Origin: Dryomyza anilis
Lineage: Eukaryota > Arthropoda > Insecta > Diptera > Dryomyzidae
Assembly: GCA_951804985.1 (NCBI GenBank)
Contig: OX638132.1
Location: forward strand, 19,263,529-19,327,528
Length of the DNA: 64,000 nt
Reading direction: 5' to 3'
The position numbers and the translations under genes were made by a program. Below are positions 1 to 11,058 of the stretch, in pieces; positions within the stretch are counted from its first letter, which is position 1, and every line of letters starts with the position of its first letter. Under the pieces are notes generated by a model. That model saw only the letters and a program-made list of their open reading frames with translations. It ran no database searches and was not told the DNA's origin.

Positions 1-36
1 TGTGTGCTGTGTCGTCGTTTTTGTGTTTGTTGTTAG

Positions 37-1198
37 GTAGTGGCTGCTGGTGCCGTTCCTCTTTTCCTTCAGTTGCTCTCCTCGCCTGCTCCAAATGTAT
101 GTGAACAGGCTGTATGGGCTCTGGGCAACATTATTGGCGATGGACCCGAACTGAGAGACTTTGTCATCAAACATGGCGTTGTACAGCCACTATTGTCGTT
201 CATTAAGCCCGACATTCCCATCTCGTTTTTGCGTAATGTCACCTGGGTGATTGTGAATTTGTGTCGCAACAAGGATCCACCGCCACCAGCGGCGACCATA
301 CTGGAGATACTGCCTGCACTCAACATTTTAATACATCACACCGACACAAATATACTCGTGGACACCGTCTGGGCCATCAGCTATCTCACTGATGGCGGCA
401 ATGATCAGATTCAAATGGTGATCGACAGCGGTGTAGTGCCAAAACTGATTCCATTGCTGGGACATGCAGAGGTCAAGGTGCAAACGGCAGCACTGCGTGC
501 CGTCGGCAATATTGTCACCGGATCCGATGAACAGACACAAGTTGTGCTGAATTTCGATGCTTTGTCGTATTTCCCGGCACTTTTGTCACACACAAAGGAG
601 AAGATCCGCAAGGAGGCTGTATGGTTCCTGTCTAACATTACGGCCGGCAATCAATCACAGGTGCAAGCTGTCATAAATGTTGGACTTTTGCCGAAGATCA
701 TCGAGAACCTGAGCAAAGGTGAATTCCAAACGCAAAAGGAGGCCGCTTGGGCCATTAGTAATTTAACTATTAGTGGCAATCGCGATCAAGTATTTACGCT
801 CATCAAGGAAGGCGTAATTCCGCCATTCTGTGATTTACTATCCTGCCAGGATACTCAAGTCATCAACGTTGTACTCGACGGTCTGAATAATATGCTCAAA
901 ATGGCTGAGAGTCATGTGCAGGAAGTCGCCAATCTTATCGAAGAGTGCGATGGTCTGGAAAAAATTGAGCGATTACAAAATCACGAAAATGTCGAAATCT
1001 ATAAATTGGCATATGAAATTATCGAGCAATATTTCTCAGATGAGGTATGTCATAAGATGTTTTTTTATTGTGTCCCTTATTGGTTGCTTATATATTTTTT
1101 AATTGCAGACCGAGCAAGCAAACTTGGCACCCACAACCGATGGCAATCAATTCCAGTTTGATCCCAATGCAGAGAAGCTGAACTCCTTCAATTTTTAA
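37..1198 (+). CDS. Kap-alpha3: Importin subunit alpha, Kap-alpha3/KPNA3-4 type, 3' part
   Basis: Nuclear import adaptor that binds classical nuclear localisation signals through armadillo repeats and links cargo to importin beta. Two coding exons are visible: 37-1044, entered after an acceptor TTAG at 33-36, and 1109-1198, joined in phase 0 across a 64-bp GTATGT...GCAG intron. The 365 visible residues are the C-terminal two thirds of a protein of about 515. Repeated ARM signatures are clear ([74 protein letters not shown]), with the Trp-Asn ladder that contacts the NLS. The tail contains [12 protein letters not shown] and ends KLNSFNF, which fits the KPNA3/KPNA4 class rather than KPNA1 or KPNA2. 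The importin-beta-binding N terminus lies upstream of the window. The read-through past 1044 to 1161 is intron translation. Confidence 0.95.
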
Positions 1199-2265
1199 CA
1201 ACATAACCCGCCCAGCTGTAGCAGCTGAACAATAAGCATCATTGAGAGTCGACAGCAGTTAATAAAAACATATTACGCCGGGTTCAGCGACGCAAGCAGA
1301 CGCGTAATGTATCAAAAACAATAACACACCACTGAGTCCATGATAAAATAATTATTATTATTATTATATAAATTATATATATATACATATATACATATTG
1401 AATTTTGAGTTTTAACAAAAGAACCCTATTTGAAGATAAATTAACTATATAAATATTTCTTTATTTTATATTTACACACAAAAAAAATATTATAAAACAA
1501 ATATAGAAGAAATTTTTTATTATTATTATTTTAAACTATGCCCAAATTTTAGTAGCTACACGATCACAGCAAATTGTATATTTTACGTCTAAAAATAATT
1601 CCTTCGACGCCTTGTTTTTCAAAAATAAATTTATTTTGAACACATCTTTTGAATAAATTCAAGCTAAACAACAAACGGTTATGAAATTACTCGTGTGAAT
1701 TGATTATAAATTATTATGATTATAAGAATTGATAAAAAGCAACATCAACTTGGATAGCAACAGAAAAAAAAGTCAAAATTGTGCAAACAGCAGAATAAAG
1801 TATAGTAAGCTGAAAAATCGTCTTCGATAAAAATAAAAACCAACCGCATACATATATTTAAAATATATATTAATATAAAATAAAGAATTATTTAAATGAA
1901 TTCGAAGACATGCGTCTGTCTTTATATTTCATATTTTTGCAATTTCTTATAATAAAGTTCACATCAATTAATGAATTCAATCACGTTTGCAGATCGTGTA
2001 CTAAATTTACATATTGAAAAATTCCAATTCTTATCGAATCGTTAACAAATAACAACCTCTTTAAAGTTACATGATTGTAGTGGCCGGCTAATGTAAGTAT
2101 TGACGCACTTTTAGGCGTAAATAAAATATTTCGTCAGAATTATTTAAATCCAAGAAAGCATTTGTAGCATGATTCAAAGAAAATATGACTAATTATTTTA
2201 ATCGCGATCTTTAGAATTTAATATTTAACTTTTCTAGTGTTCAAAAAGTGGTTATTTATACAACC
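1199..2265. other. 3' UTR of importin alpha and promoter side of MPC2 paralog
   Basis: AT-rich non-coding interval. An AATAAA-type poly(A) signal lies at about 1260 (TTAATAAAAAC), with further AT-rich candidates at 1620-1630 and 1880. No open frame of note. The last 60 bases before 2266 serve as the upstream region of the MPC2-like gene; no clear TATA box was identified among the many AT runs. Confidence 0.5.
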
Positions 2266-2739
2266 ATGACGTCTTTTCCATCCAAATTGTATAATTCGAT
2301 GATCACTACCGTGGATGGCTTTGTGCCTGGTAAACTACGTCCATTGTGGTTACATCCTGCGGGTATATTAAAATTATTACATGCGTTAAATACAACATTT
2401 TATTATCATTGCAGGCCCAAAGACGGTCTTCTTTTGGGCACCTATCTTCAAATGGGTAAGAAATGGTTGCATTTAGTTTTATTCAAACATTATAGCCCCT
2501 TTCAACATCAACAGGGTCTTGTAATAGCTGGTATAAGTGATTTAAAACGTCCAGCAGAGCGACTATCAATACCACAATGTTCTTCACTGGCACTGACTGG
2601 TTTTATTTGGTCCAGATACTCGCTCGTTATTATACCAAAAAATTACGCTTTGTTTTCGGTAAATATTTTTGTTGGTTTGACTCAGCTTATTCAATTATAT
2701 CGTGCCTATAATTATAAACAGTCACTAATAAATAAATAA
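2266..2739 (+). CDS. Mitochondrial pyruvate carrier 2-like paralog, compact gene
   Basis: Predicted inner-mitochondrial-membrane subunit of the MPC1/MPC2 pyruvate carrier. Three exons: 2266-2362, 2415-2455 and 2515-2739, with 52- and 59-bp introns. Splice positions and phases match the main MPC2 gene at 5.0 kb exactly (Gly codon split G/GC, then TGG/GG). The joined protein is 120 residues and reads PSKLYNSMI, VPGKLRPLWLHPAG, PKTVFFWAPIFKWG, then IWSRYSLVIIPKNYALFSVN and a basic tail. It lacks the proline-rich N-terminal extension of the main gene. A continuous 163-aa frame across all three exons also exists because both introns are open, but it replaces the conserved PKTVFFWAPIFKW with frame-shifted residues, so splicing is preferred. 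Intact in every exon; a diverged tandem duplicate comparable to the multiple MPC2 paralogs known in Drosophila. Expression is unknown. Confidence 0.85.
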   Translation: MTSFPSKLYNSMITTVDGFVPGKLRPLWLHPAGILKLLHALNTTFYYHCRPKDGLLLGTYLQMGKKWLHLVLFKHYSPFQHQQGLVIAGISDLKRPAERLSIPQCSSLALTGFIWSRYSLVIIPKNYALFSVNIFVGLTQLIQLYRAYNYKQSLINK

Positions 2740-5055
2740 ATCTCAGTGTATATGAAAAAAGCAAGAAACATTTTTATTAGGCATGTGCGATCGATTAATC
2801 AATAAATCAGAGGGTCATTTTACATAATACAAATATAGTATTTATCACTGCGCAGAATGCTGTTGTAGTGTTATTAAAAAATGTCATTCAATTGTTTCAA
2901 AATTGTTTCAGTCAGGATTCCGATAATAAAAATTTGTAAAATTCGTTAACCATTTTTTTTTAATAAAACCTTATTGTTTTTTTGTTTTATGAATATTGAT
3001 TAATGCTATGAAGAGTATTGCATGAATTTTAATAAGGAAATATGCCCGATAAACATGTAAATTTTTCGTATACCCACTTACTGTATTTCGAAACGAACGA
3101 CGAAACGAAAATTTGACGTCGAAATTTCGTCACACAAATTTTGATTTCATCTTACTTGACTTTTAAAACATTGAAATTTATTTAAAATTACGTCGCTATC
3201 GTCTAATAGTCTTTCGTTTCGAGTTGTGGATAAAGCTTGGGTAAAATTTATTACGTACTTCATTTTTTTTATTTAACGTAATAATTTATATAAAGAAATA
3301 GTTTATAGGTATATCGGATGCTAATGATTCAGGAAAACCATTTCCAAAACAACCATATTTTCACTCGCGTTTTAAACATTGATGTAACGTCGGATAATAA
3401 AATATATACGTTGAAATGACGCTCATATGGAATCCTAGAAAGGAAAAATCTTATATAAACACTACGATTACAAAATTAAGTTTTTGCCACAGTAATCTAT
3501 GTGAATATTATCAAAAAGAGTTAACTTTAATTTTAAAATTTAATCTTTGATAAAAAAAAACATAGAGACTCTGATAATGTGTCAATATTATAATTTTTCT
3601 AATAACGATGATCGATTAGCTGTACAGTGAGTGTAATTTTATGCTCTGGAATTTAAATTGTCAAAGTTATAATTAAATATACGTTTGTATCACCTTTTCT
3701 AAAGTAAATTTTGATAACACCATGTATATAATTGGGTGCTTCAGATACACCCCAACTCTATGACAATATTTTTCTTGAAAAAGACCAAGTAATCAGTCCC
3801 TAAAATATTTGCACCCTGAAGCGGACCACCCCCATTATAGAAAAATCATAAAATAAAGAAGGAAATATAAGTCATTTTTGCAAATTTGAGAAAGGAGTAG
3901 ATAATTACTACCGCAGTAGTGGAGTAGATTTTCAAAATACTCATGAAATGGAGTAGATCTACTCTGATCGGAGTAGAATGAGTGAGTATTAATGACAAAA
4001 TCTGGATATAAATGACGGATGTTTCAAGACGATGATTGAACTAACATTTAAGATTCAGTAGTTATTGCCAAATTCGCAGTCAAATTGATTTTATGGATTA
4101 ATTTGTATATAAATTTGATTAAATGTTGTTTTTAATTAAATATTAAATAAATTTAATTACTATTTAATTAAATACAACAATATTATAAACGAGTTTAATT
4201 AATGCTTTCGTTACATTGACGTACACTGTACGTCTTTCAATATGTTAGTAAATCTCGATTGATTATATTGACGAACGCAATCATCGGTTGATATTTGATT
4301 ATATTATATGTCGTATTGATATTATTGACCAAATTTAATTGGAATTTTTGAAATTTTCTGAGGACGTACTTTTCATATAAGATGTTAACATTTTTATATA
4401 TCTGAGCAAAAATTTAAAAAATATCATGACGTATCTAACGACCGATCTTGACCGGTTGTATAACTACTACCGTGATGTGTGTGTGTGAGAGCTTTTTGTG
4501 CTTGATAAAATTTTTGTTTGTGCTTTTCATTTGCATGTCGCGTGTTGTTTCAAAGCGTTTCATAGTACGACGTGGGTTCGTGAGAGCTTTGCTTTTTTTG
4601 TAGTCTTATTTGTTGCAAATTCGTTCAATTGCGAATGTAATGTGTGCTTGATTGTGCTTATTTATAGCTGAACAATTGCGGTAGTTTTGCAATTAAAGAA
4701 AAGTGCGGAAATAGTTTTCGAATTTAGGTGGTTGCCGTTAACGACGACTTTGTCAAGGCCAAGGTGAGATGATTTTTGTCAGACACTGCAAGTGGCCAGC
4801 TGTCTTACAGTGGAGCAAATGTAAACAGCTGGCAAAACAAACCAAACATTTAACGAATGAATTCGTCGGGCGACCTCCTACTCTTCCTGTTCCACGAATA
4901 CGAATATCGCGTCGTTTAGCTCTCTCTCTCATGCTGTGCTAATATTTTTGCATTTGGCCCAATTTTGCATTTCAGTTTATTGCTGAAAATCATTCTGTGC
5001 TGACATCTGGTGCTGCTTCGAATTCTCCTACGTATCAAGTTTAGCGACTCAAAAA
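2740..5055. other. Intergenic spacer, repeats and MPC2 5' leader
   Basis: From 2784 a TGTGCGATCGATTAATC end of a dispersed AT-rich repeat is seen (other copies near 9.6, 42.7-43.2, 57.2 and 62.5-63.0 kb). At 3890-3990 GGAGTAGA-like words recur several times on both strands. The region from about 4450 to 4763 is probably the 5' non-coding exon of MPC2: it ends in CAAGGCCAAG followed by donor GTGAGA at 4764, and a matching acceptor TTTGCATTTCAG ends at 4975, giving a 212-bp 5' UTR intron that closes 80 bp before the start codon. No coding frame. Confidence 0.45.
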
Positions 5056-8000
5056 ATGGCAACTACTGCAACTACCGCGCCAGGCGCTCCGATACCTCCA
5101 CCACCACCATCATCATCCGCCGCCAAAGGACTGCCATCGAAGGTGTATAACGGAATGATAAACGCCGTGGACAAACATGTTCCGGCCAAGCTACGCCCGC
5201 TGTGGCAGCATCCAGCAGGTTTGTGCAAGCTTGTGACCTTCAATTAATTTTTAATTAATTTCAATGTTATATATTATAGGTCCCAAGACGATCTTCTTCT
5301 GGGCTCCAGTGTTTAAATGGGTGAGTTTTTCAGCGTTTAATGGTTGCATAACACACTTGGTACTCGTAACATTCATAGTACTTACATAGTACGTAATACA
5401 TATTTAATCTCATTGTCTCAATTTGAATCAGACATTATAAAATATAATATAACATACTGACAGAGACAGATAGAGAACCACATAGTTCGAGTTACAAACG
5501 CTGTGAAGAGCACAATTTGAAGGCGTGATGTTGATAAACAAGCGTTTATCATTTGTTTATCTGATTTTTTAATATTTTTATTAATAGCAATAAAAATATA
5601 TTTGCGTGATTTTGTGTTTTTGGCATTAAAAGTTTATTGTTGTTATTAATTACGTATACCAGACTAAAATACGACGAACGAAGAATTTATGTTTTTTTTC
5701 GTTTATGAAACTCTGCATCTTGCGTACAGTAAGACATATTTATATGTTATTAATACCAAATTGACTGAATCTGTAAAATATAAATATATTGTGTTTTTTT
5801 AGTCGTTGTTTGTCCAACGATGTTTATTATTCATATATTGGGCATTCATATTTTTTAGATCTAGAAAATGAGCATTCCTCAGTCGAAACAGTCTACTGAA
5901 ACAAGGACATCATCCTTATTTCTACATGATTCTATTAAATATTTAAACTATTAGGCTACCCTACATCTATGCATGCGTGTATGTAGACTTGATCATTAAC
6001 ATTTCACAAAATCTTTAATATGTATTTGTATGGTTGAGTTTTCTTAGGGCTTGTATGTTTATTGTACCGCTAGCGCTAACGTAAATGGTTCTAAACCGTT
6101 GACTTTAAGGTTAAAAAATGCATTTTTTCAACTTTCGTCGATTACAATATGAAAACCTTAGGGAGATATACAAGTTTATAATATTTTGAATATGAAATCG
6201 CCCTTTGAAATTTATACTATTTTGCATTTACAATTGCCGTTTAAATTTATATCTTTATAAATACCGTGAATAATGTAATAATAAACCATTTCTTAAAAAC
6301 GATACGTATAATTCAAAAACTAAAGATATGGTTAGAATCAAATTAGGAAAATTTTCTATTAAGAATCACCTATGAGTCTAAAACATAATGCCTGGTTTTC
6401 ACTATGGCATTATGTGGCAGTTTCATGTTCGAAAATTTCTCAAATGTGTTGTTCTTCAATGGCAAAGTTTAAATAATTTTGGACAGTAAAGAAAACAAAT
6501 ATTTTGACACAAAATTATATAGTAAAAACCAACAATAAAGAAACCTTTTATATTAAAAGCAGTCAAAAAGCATTAATTGGAATATTTCGATTTTTGTTTT
6601 ATTCTAAAAAATAATTCTCATGCACTAAGAAAACGAAAGATGGTTGAAAAGTATTAGAGCCTTAAACATCATTGCAGTTGCAAATTATTCATGTCAAATA
6701 TGTGCCACTTTTGTGATATTTAGACAATATTAATAGTTTTGCTACAAAAGCATTAATATCTGTGTAATATGTGAATATTTGCAGCAATGCTACCTATTTC
6801 TCTAGTAGTTGCAGTGAATCTACCACAAATATGACATTTTTCGTGATGATTGTAAGAAACATCTCACAAATAATACAAAATATGTGATGATGTGATACAA
6901 ATTATTTAAACTTTTCCTGCAAAATTATTTGAATTTCCTGCATATTGGAATTGTTAAAGCGAGTAGTATTTTAGTTGCAGCAACACTCTCATGAACATTC
7001 TGTTTTCTTAGTGTGAATTCAAATTTCAATCTCTAAAAATTTGCATTTGAATCAAAACAAATAATGTCAAAAAAAAAAAAAAAAAAACTCGCCTAGTCCT
7101 AGAGTGATCGTAATTATTAATATGTGTATCATACTGTAGCGTCGGTAGCTCTGAGGTTAGTGCGCTGACCTGGAGCCGAAAGGTCCCATGTTCAAACCTG
7201 GACTTGGGCCTAACAACATCTTTTCATATAAAACCATGTTTCTACACCGCCTATGAAAAAGTTTTCACCCCCGCCGTACGGATTTGACATTCAACCGCCA
7301 TTAAACTGAAGATGTGAATTATACCTCATGCAGACCTTTAGACCTATCACTGAACAGTTCTTCAACGGAAGAATTTTAAAATGAATCTAATTTTGCACGA
7401 GGTGTTAATTCACTTCTTCCTTTGACAACGCCACGATAAAGTTGCCGGTTGATTTCATATAACAGCGAAATGATATTTTCCCGTAGGGATCTATTTTACA
7501 CCGTTAGAAAGAAAATATACACCCAGAAAAAAAACATGGTAAATTAATAGTATTTCAATAGAAAAACAATAATTTATACTGTTAAAATTGTTCAATAGGA
7601 TGCGTCCCATTAATTTGGTAATATTGGAACTGTTAATATAATAATTTGTTGTGCCATAAATTTTATAATGTGCTCCTTTAATTACAATAAGCAAAACCTA
7701 TAAATATTTAATGATACGTATTATTAATTTTATAGTATAGTCGAATTACATTTTTCTAATAATTTATTAAAACAAAAGTGGATTTTAGTTAATTTACTGT
7801 ATAATTTAATTTAATTAAATGTCGAAACTGAAATTCACTTTTAAAAAATCACACACATAAATGGACACTTCTCGTTGCAAAACGGTCGCTTCAGTTTCCT
7901 TTACTTGAGTCTGCATTCAGAGTCCGTCGCCATAATAGAAGTTCGATTTATTATTAATTATCTGTAATAAATAGAAAACGGTTAAATACAATGAATTTAC

Positions 8001-9382
8001 ATTAAATACATTAAGTCCTTACCAATGTCGCGTTTAATTATGTGGATTATTACAAAAAATGCATGCGACCATTTTCAGCAAACACAAATGACGTACAAAA
8101 CGAACAAGTTTATATTCGTGTTTATGTTTTTATGCCACGTTTATTATTATAAGAGGAAACCATTAAAACCATAGTATTTATTCTATTAAATATAATAATA
8201 TTGAAATATTTAGATTTATGGTACTGAATTTTTCGAATACTATCAAATTAATTAGAAAACTTTTGATTTAAAAAGAAAAAACTATTAATTCATGAACCAT
8301 AAGATCAATGGTCGTACCATAAAGTACTTAATGGTACATTTTCTTCTGAGTGTAGGCCATATATATATATATAAAATTTATGGAAGTATTTGTCATTTTT
8401 ATTTTGATTTTTTTTTGTACCAAATTAACACGAAAAACCACTCTCACCATTTCATATAATAATATAATCTCACTTTTTGATTCTAGATTAAATATTTAAA
8501 AAAAGTTATAACACATTTACTGCAATATATTTTTATTAAAAAAAAGTACTTGATTATATTTTTTGAGTGTTTTCTAAGTTCTCATTAGTTTTAATTGAAT
8601 CTTTAAAGTAAATGTTTTACAAAGTAAATGTTTTACAAGCTGCATTGAAAATTATTCAGAACAATTATCTCAAAACATATGTTATATTTGTATTTAATAG
8701 TTTACTTTATGAATTCATATTGCGGTCATTAATACGTTTCACAGTTTCAGAATTCCATAATACAGTTTATTTTTCACAAAATATGCCTACATATGTATAA
8801 TAACATTTATGTTAAACTAAACAAACATTGTATGGTGGTTGTAAATGTCCACACTATCTAACATATAACAAAAACAAATTACAAACACATTACAAATTTA
8901 ATTAAGTGATTCGTCAATTAAATTAAATTTTTATCAAGTATTTTAAGTGATTCAATCGATTGTGGTGTTCATTTGCCTCATTTTCGAACGGTTATGGTAC
9001 GAACACGTGATTTGCATCACCAACGTTGCAGAGAATAAATAAAGCTTATCACTTGTAAGCTTGTCTTTTTAAAATCCTTATACATCCTATGGTTGCTTCT
9101 AAATATTAATGTACCTATTTTAAGGGACTTGTGGCGGCTGGACTCACTGATTTGGCGCGTCCCGCAGAAACATTATCAGTTCAACAATGCGGCGCACTAG
9201 CAGCCACCGGCATCATTTGGTCACGATACTCACTTGTAATCATTCCCAAGAACTATGGTCTTTTTTCGGTGAATTTATTTGTTGGTTTAACGCAGTGCAT
9301 ACAGCTAGGACGCGCCTATTTGTATCAACAAGAATTGAAAAAGAAGGAATCTGAGACTGCCTCCGAAATACTAACATCATAA
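5056..9382 (+). CDS. MPC2: Mitochondrial pyruvate carrier 2 (isoform with terminal exon 3a)
   Basis: Subunit of the heteromeric carrier that moves cytosolic pyruvate into the mitochondrial matrix. Exons 5056-5218, 5280-5320 and 9125-9382; the first intron is 61 bp and the second 3.8 kb. The joined product is 153 residues: an Ala/Pro-rich N-terminal extension of about 24 residues (PPPPPSSSAAKG), then LPSKVYNGMI, KLRPLWQHPAG, PKTIFFWAPVFKWG, LTDLARPAETLSVQQC, IIWSRYSLVIIPKNYGLFSV and NLFVGLTQCIQL, which contain the three short membrane helices of the family, ending in a charged tail ...KKKESETASEILTS. The start is the first ATG after the inferred spliced leader. A near-duplicate terminal exon (9702-9947) follows, so this gene either makes two C-terminal isoforms or carries one redundant exon. 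The long intron holds a 391-bp MITE, a tRNA-SINE and an 837-bp TIR element. Confidence 0.93.
6623..7013. mobile_element. MITE copy 1, TIR CACTAAGAAAAC
   Basis: Begins CACTAAGAAAACGAAAG and ends CTGTTTTCTTAGTG, so the outer 12 bases are perfect inverted repeats. The interior is non-coding and closely matches 58309-58680 along its whole length (shared words include GATGGTTGAAAAGTATTAG and TTGCAGCAATGCTACCTA). No transposase. The superfamily is not assigned; the target duplication is not convincing here. Confidence 0.8.
7138..7325 (+). mobile_element. tRNA-derived SINE, diverged copy
   Basis: Shares the tRNA-like head of the intact SINE at 46.2 kb: box A-like GGTAGCTCTGAGGTTAGTGC, then box B-like GTTCAAACCTG, followed by CTAACAACATCTTTTCAT and a CACCCCCGCCGTACGGAT block that corresponds to CACCCGCCGTTCGGATT in the intact copy. 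Internal deletions and substitutions show age. Confidence 0.7.
7518..8354. mobile_element. Non-autonomous TIR element, 0.84 kb
   Basis: Left end TACACCCAGAAAAAAAACAT and the reverse complement of the right end TACACTCAGAAGAAAATGT pair with few mismatches. The interior is AT-rich and has no transposase frame. A related end, ACACTCAGAAAAAAATAC, occurs at 34787. Flanking TA on both sides would suit a TA target site, but this is weak evidence in AT-rich DNA. Confidence 0.5.
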
Positions 9383-9701
9383 AATATATTAACTAATAGC
9401 GAAGGGTAATTAAACAACTAAATAAAAATAGAACAAAAGGAAATACATTATTTTTATATAGAACAATTTTTTTTTTTTGTTAATTAAATAATTTTTGTTT
9501 TACTGCTATAGTTAAGATGCGCACAAATATGTAAAATGTGATTATTTTTATAATAAAATGTTAAAATTTAAAAGAATTTTGTTTTACCCGAATTCTAATT
9601 GATTAATTAAAATTTTTCATTAATCAATCCATAAATTAACCACTCATTGATTAAAGAAATACTTCGTTTAATCGCACAGACCTACTTTATAATTTTTTTA
9701 G
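9383..9701. other. 3' UTR of exon 3a and spacer to exon 3b
   Basis: Contains the first copy of the conserved 3' UTR block (9511-9568) with AATAAA at about 9552. The segment 9597-9680 is the right end of the TGTGCGATTAAT repeat family (TTTAATCGCACAGACCT), which ends about 20 bases before the 3b acceptor. Confidence 0.6.
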
Positions 9702-9947
9702 GGACTTGTGGTAGCTGGACTCACTGATTTGGCGCGTCCCGCAGAAACATTATCAGTTCAACAATGCGGCGCACTAGCAGCCACCGGCATCGTCTGGTCA
9801 CGGTACTCCCTAGTAATCATTCCCAAAAACTATGGACTCTTTTCGGTGAATTTATTTGTTGGTTTGACGCAATGCATACAGCTTGTTCGCGCCTATATGT
9901 ATAAACAAGAATTAAAAAAGAAGGAAGCAGAGGCTGCTGCAACTTAA
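9702..9947 (+). CDS. MPC2: Alternative/duplicated terminal exon 3b of MPC2
   Basis: Second copy of the last MPC2 exon, entered by acceptor TTTTTTTAG at 9693-9701 in the same phase as exon 3a, so splicing from the donor at 5321 gives an intact 149-residue protein. It differs from 3a mainly near the end: QLVRAYMYKQELKKKEAEAAAT instead of QLGRAYLYQQ...; LVRAY is closer to what I expect of the family. It has its own 3' UTR, and a stretch of about 55 bases including AATAAA is almost the same after both exons (from 9511 and from 10053). The duplication therefore covers exon plus polyadenylation site, which would allow alternative last exons. Whether both are used cannot be told from DNA. Confidence 0.85.
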   Translation, partial: GLVVAGLTDLARPAETLSVQQCGALAATGIVWSRYSLVIIPKNYGLFSVNLFVGLTQCIQLVRAYMYKQELKKKEAEAAAT

Positions 9948-11058
9948 CATCATGAACTTATAGCTAATACTAATAGGTAATTAATTAAAATATAAAAAAA
10001 TGTAGGTTATTTTTAGATAATACTATTTATTTCTTTAGTTAAATTATTTTTTGTTAAGATGCGCACAAATATGTAAAATGTGATTATTTTCAGAATAAAA
10101 TGTTAAAATAAAAATATATACATGTTTAGACTTATGGAATCCCGGATATATATTCAGTCTGAAACATATTTATTATTTCGTAAAACGTTTACTTGTTCAT
10201 TTAATTTTTTTATTTCATTTAATGCAAATGAGATGTCCATTGATATGAGGTGTCCATTCTTATGAGAACATAATAAACCAAAAGGCACGTAAACGTGCCG
10301 TATATGTTCCGTATTAACGGGCATAAACACCGTTTACGGCATCCGTTAAAAAAAAAAAAAACAAATAGTAAAAAAGAAATGTTTCAACAATTTTGATATT
10401 TACAAATTGAAGCTTTGGGTAAGTTTTGAGATATTTGCGTTTACAGTTTTTGATTGTCCGTATCCGATTTCTATTTGTTCATTAAACATTGAACTTTTAG
10501 TTTTATTATGCATTTTTTAAAATTTGTTTTAAAGCTACTATTAATATACAAAATAACGAATTAAAAGAAATGATTTAAACGTTCTTATTACATAAAACGA
10601 GAAAACTTTATGCAATCGATCTGGGTCATGATGATGCCGAACGCTCTTATTACCTCCAATGCTTTATAAAAATCTTACATTTATTAAATATATTGAATAA
10701 ATGTAAGATTTTTTAGATTTGAATCCCAAACATTACGTATTCAATATGCTGGACATACACAAAAACAAGCATTTGACAAGGTTATAGAAATATTTATTTT
10801 TATTATGGGACAAAGGCTTAAACAATAAAGTAATTAACGTAACATTTTCTTTTTAGCATCAAACATTGTGAAATTACAAAAAAAAAGCATTTTATTAAAG
10901 TGTAGTCTTAGTAGTAATAGGAAATAATTAAGGATAATGATAACATATATGAAAGATCACTTTTGTAAAATATTTTTGGATCAACAATGTGTTCTTTAAA
11001 TGCTGCTGCTGTATTTTGTTTGATTTTTGCACAAGCATTTTAGACTTTTTTTTGTTAT
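9948..11058. other. MPC2 3' UTR and convergent spacer
   Basis: The second conserved 3' UTR copy begins at 10053 and its AATAAA lies near 10095. At 10285-10350 there is a CG-richer stretch with repeated GTAAACGTGCCGTA/CGTTTACGGCA words, related to the TACGG words at 35.1 and 46.9 kb. The end near 10890 contains TTTATT on the plus strand, which is a possible AATAAA for the minus-strand Jupiter/HN1 gene. Confidence 0.5.

Larger units (their letters stand above)
5321..9124. other. MPC2 intron 2, transposon-rich
   Basis: No supported coding sequence. It contains three separately listed mobile-element remnants (6623-7013, 7138-7325, 7518-8354), a poly(A) run at 7070-7087 and a short TA microsatellite at 8357-8372. 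The rest is AT-rich unique-looking sequence. Confidence 0.6.

Noticed and set aside
2248..2739. Single-exon 163-aa protein
   Set aside because: It reads through two short introns that are open by chance; the spliced form restores the conserved PKTVFFWAPIFKW and matches MPC2 intron positions.
5049..5243. Minus-strand frame opposite MPC2 exon 1
   Set aside because: Shadow of the MPC2 coding exon.
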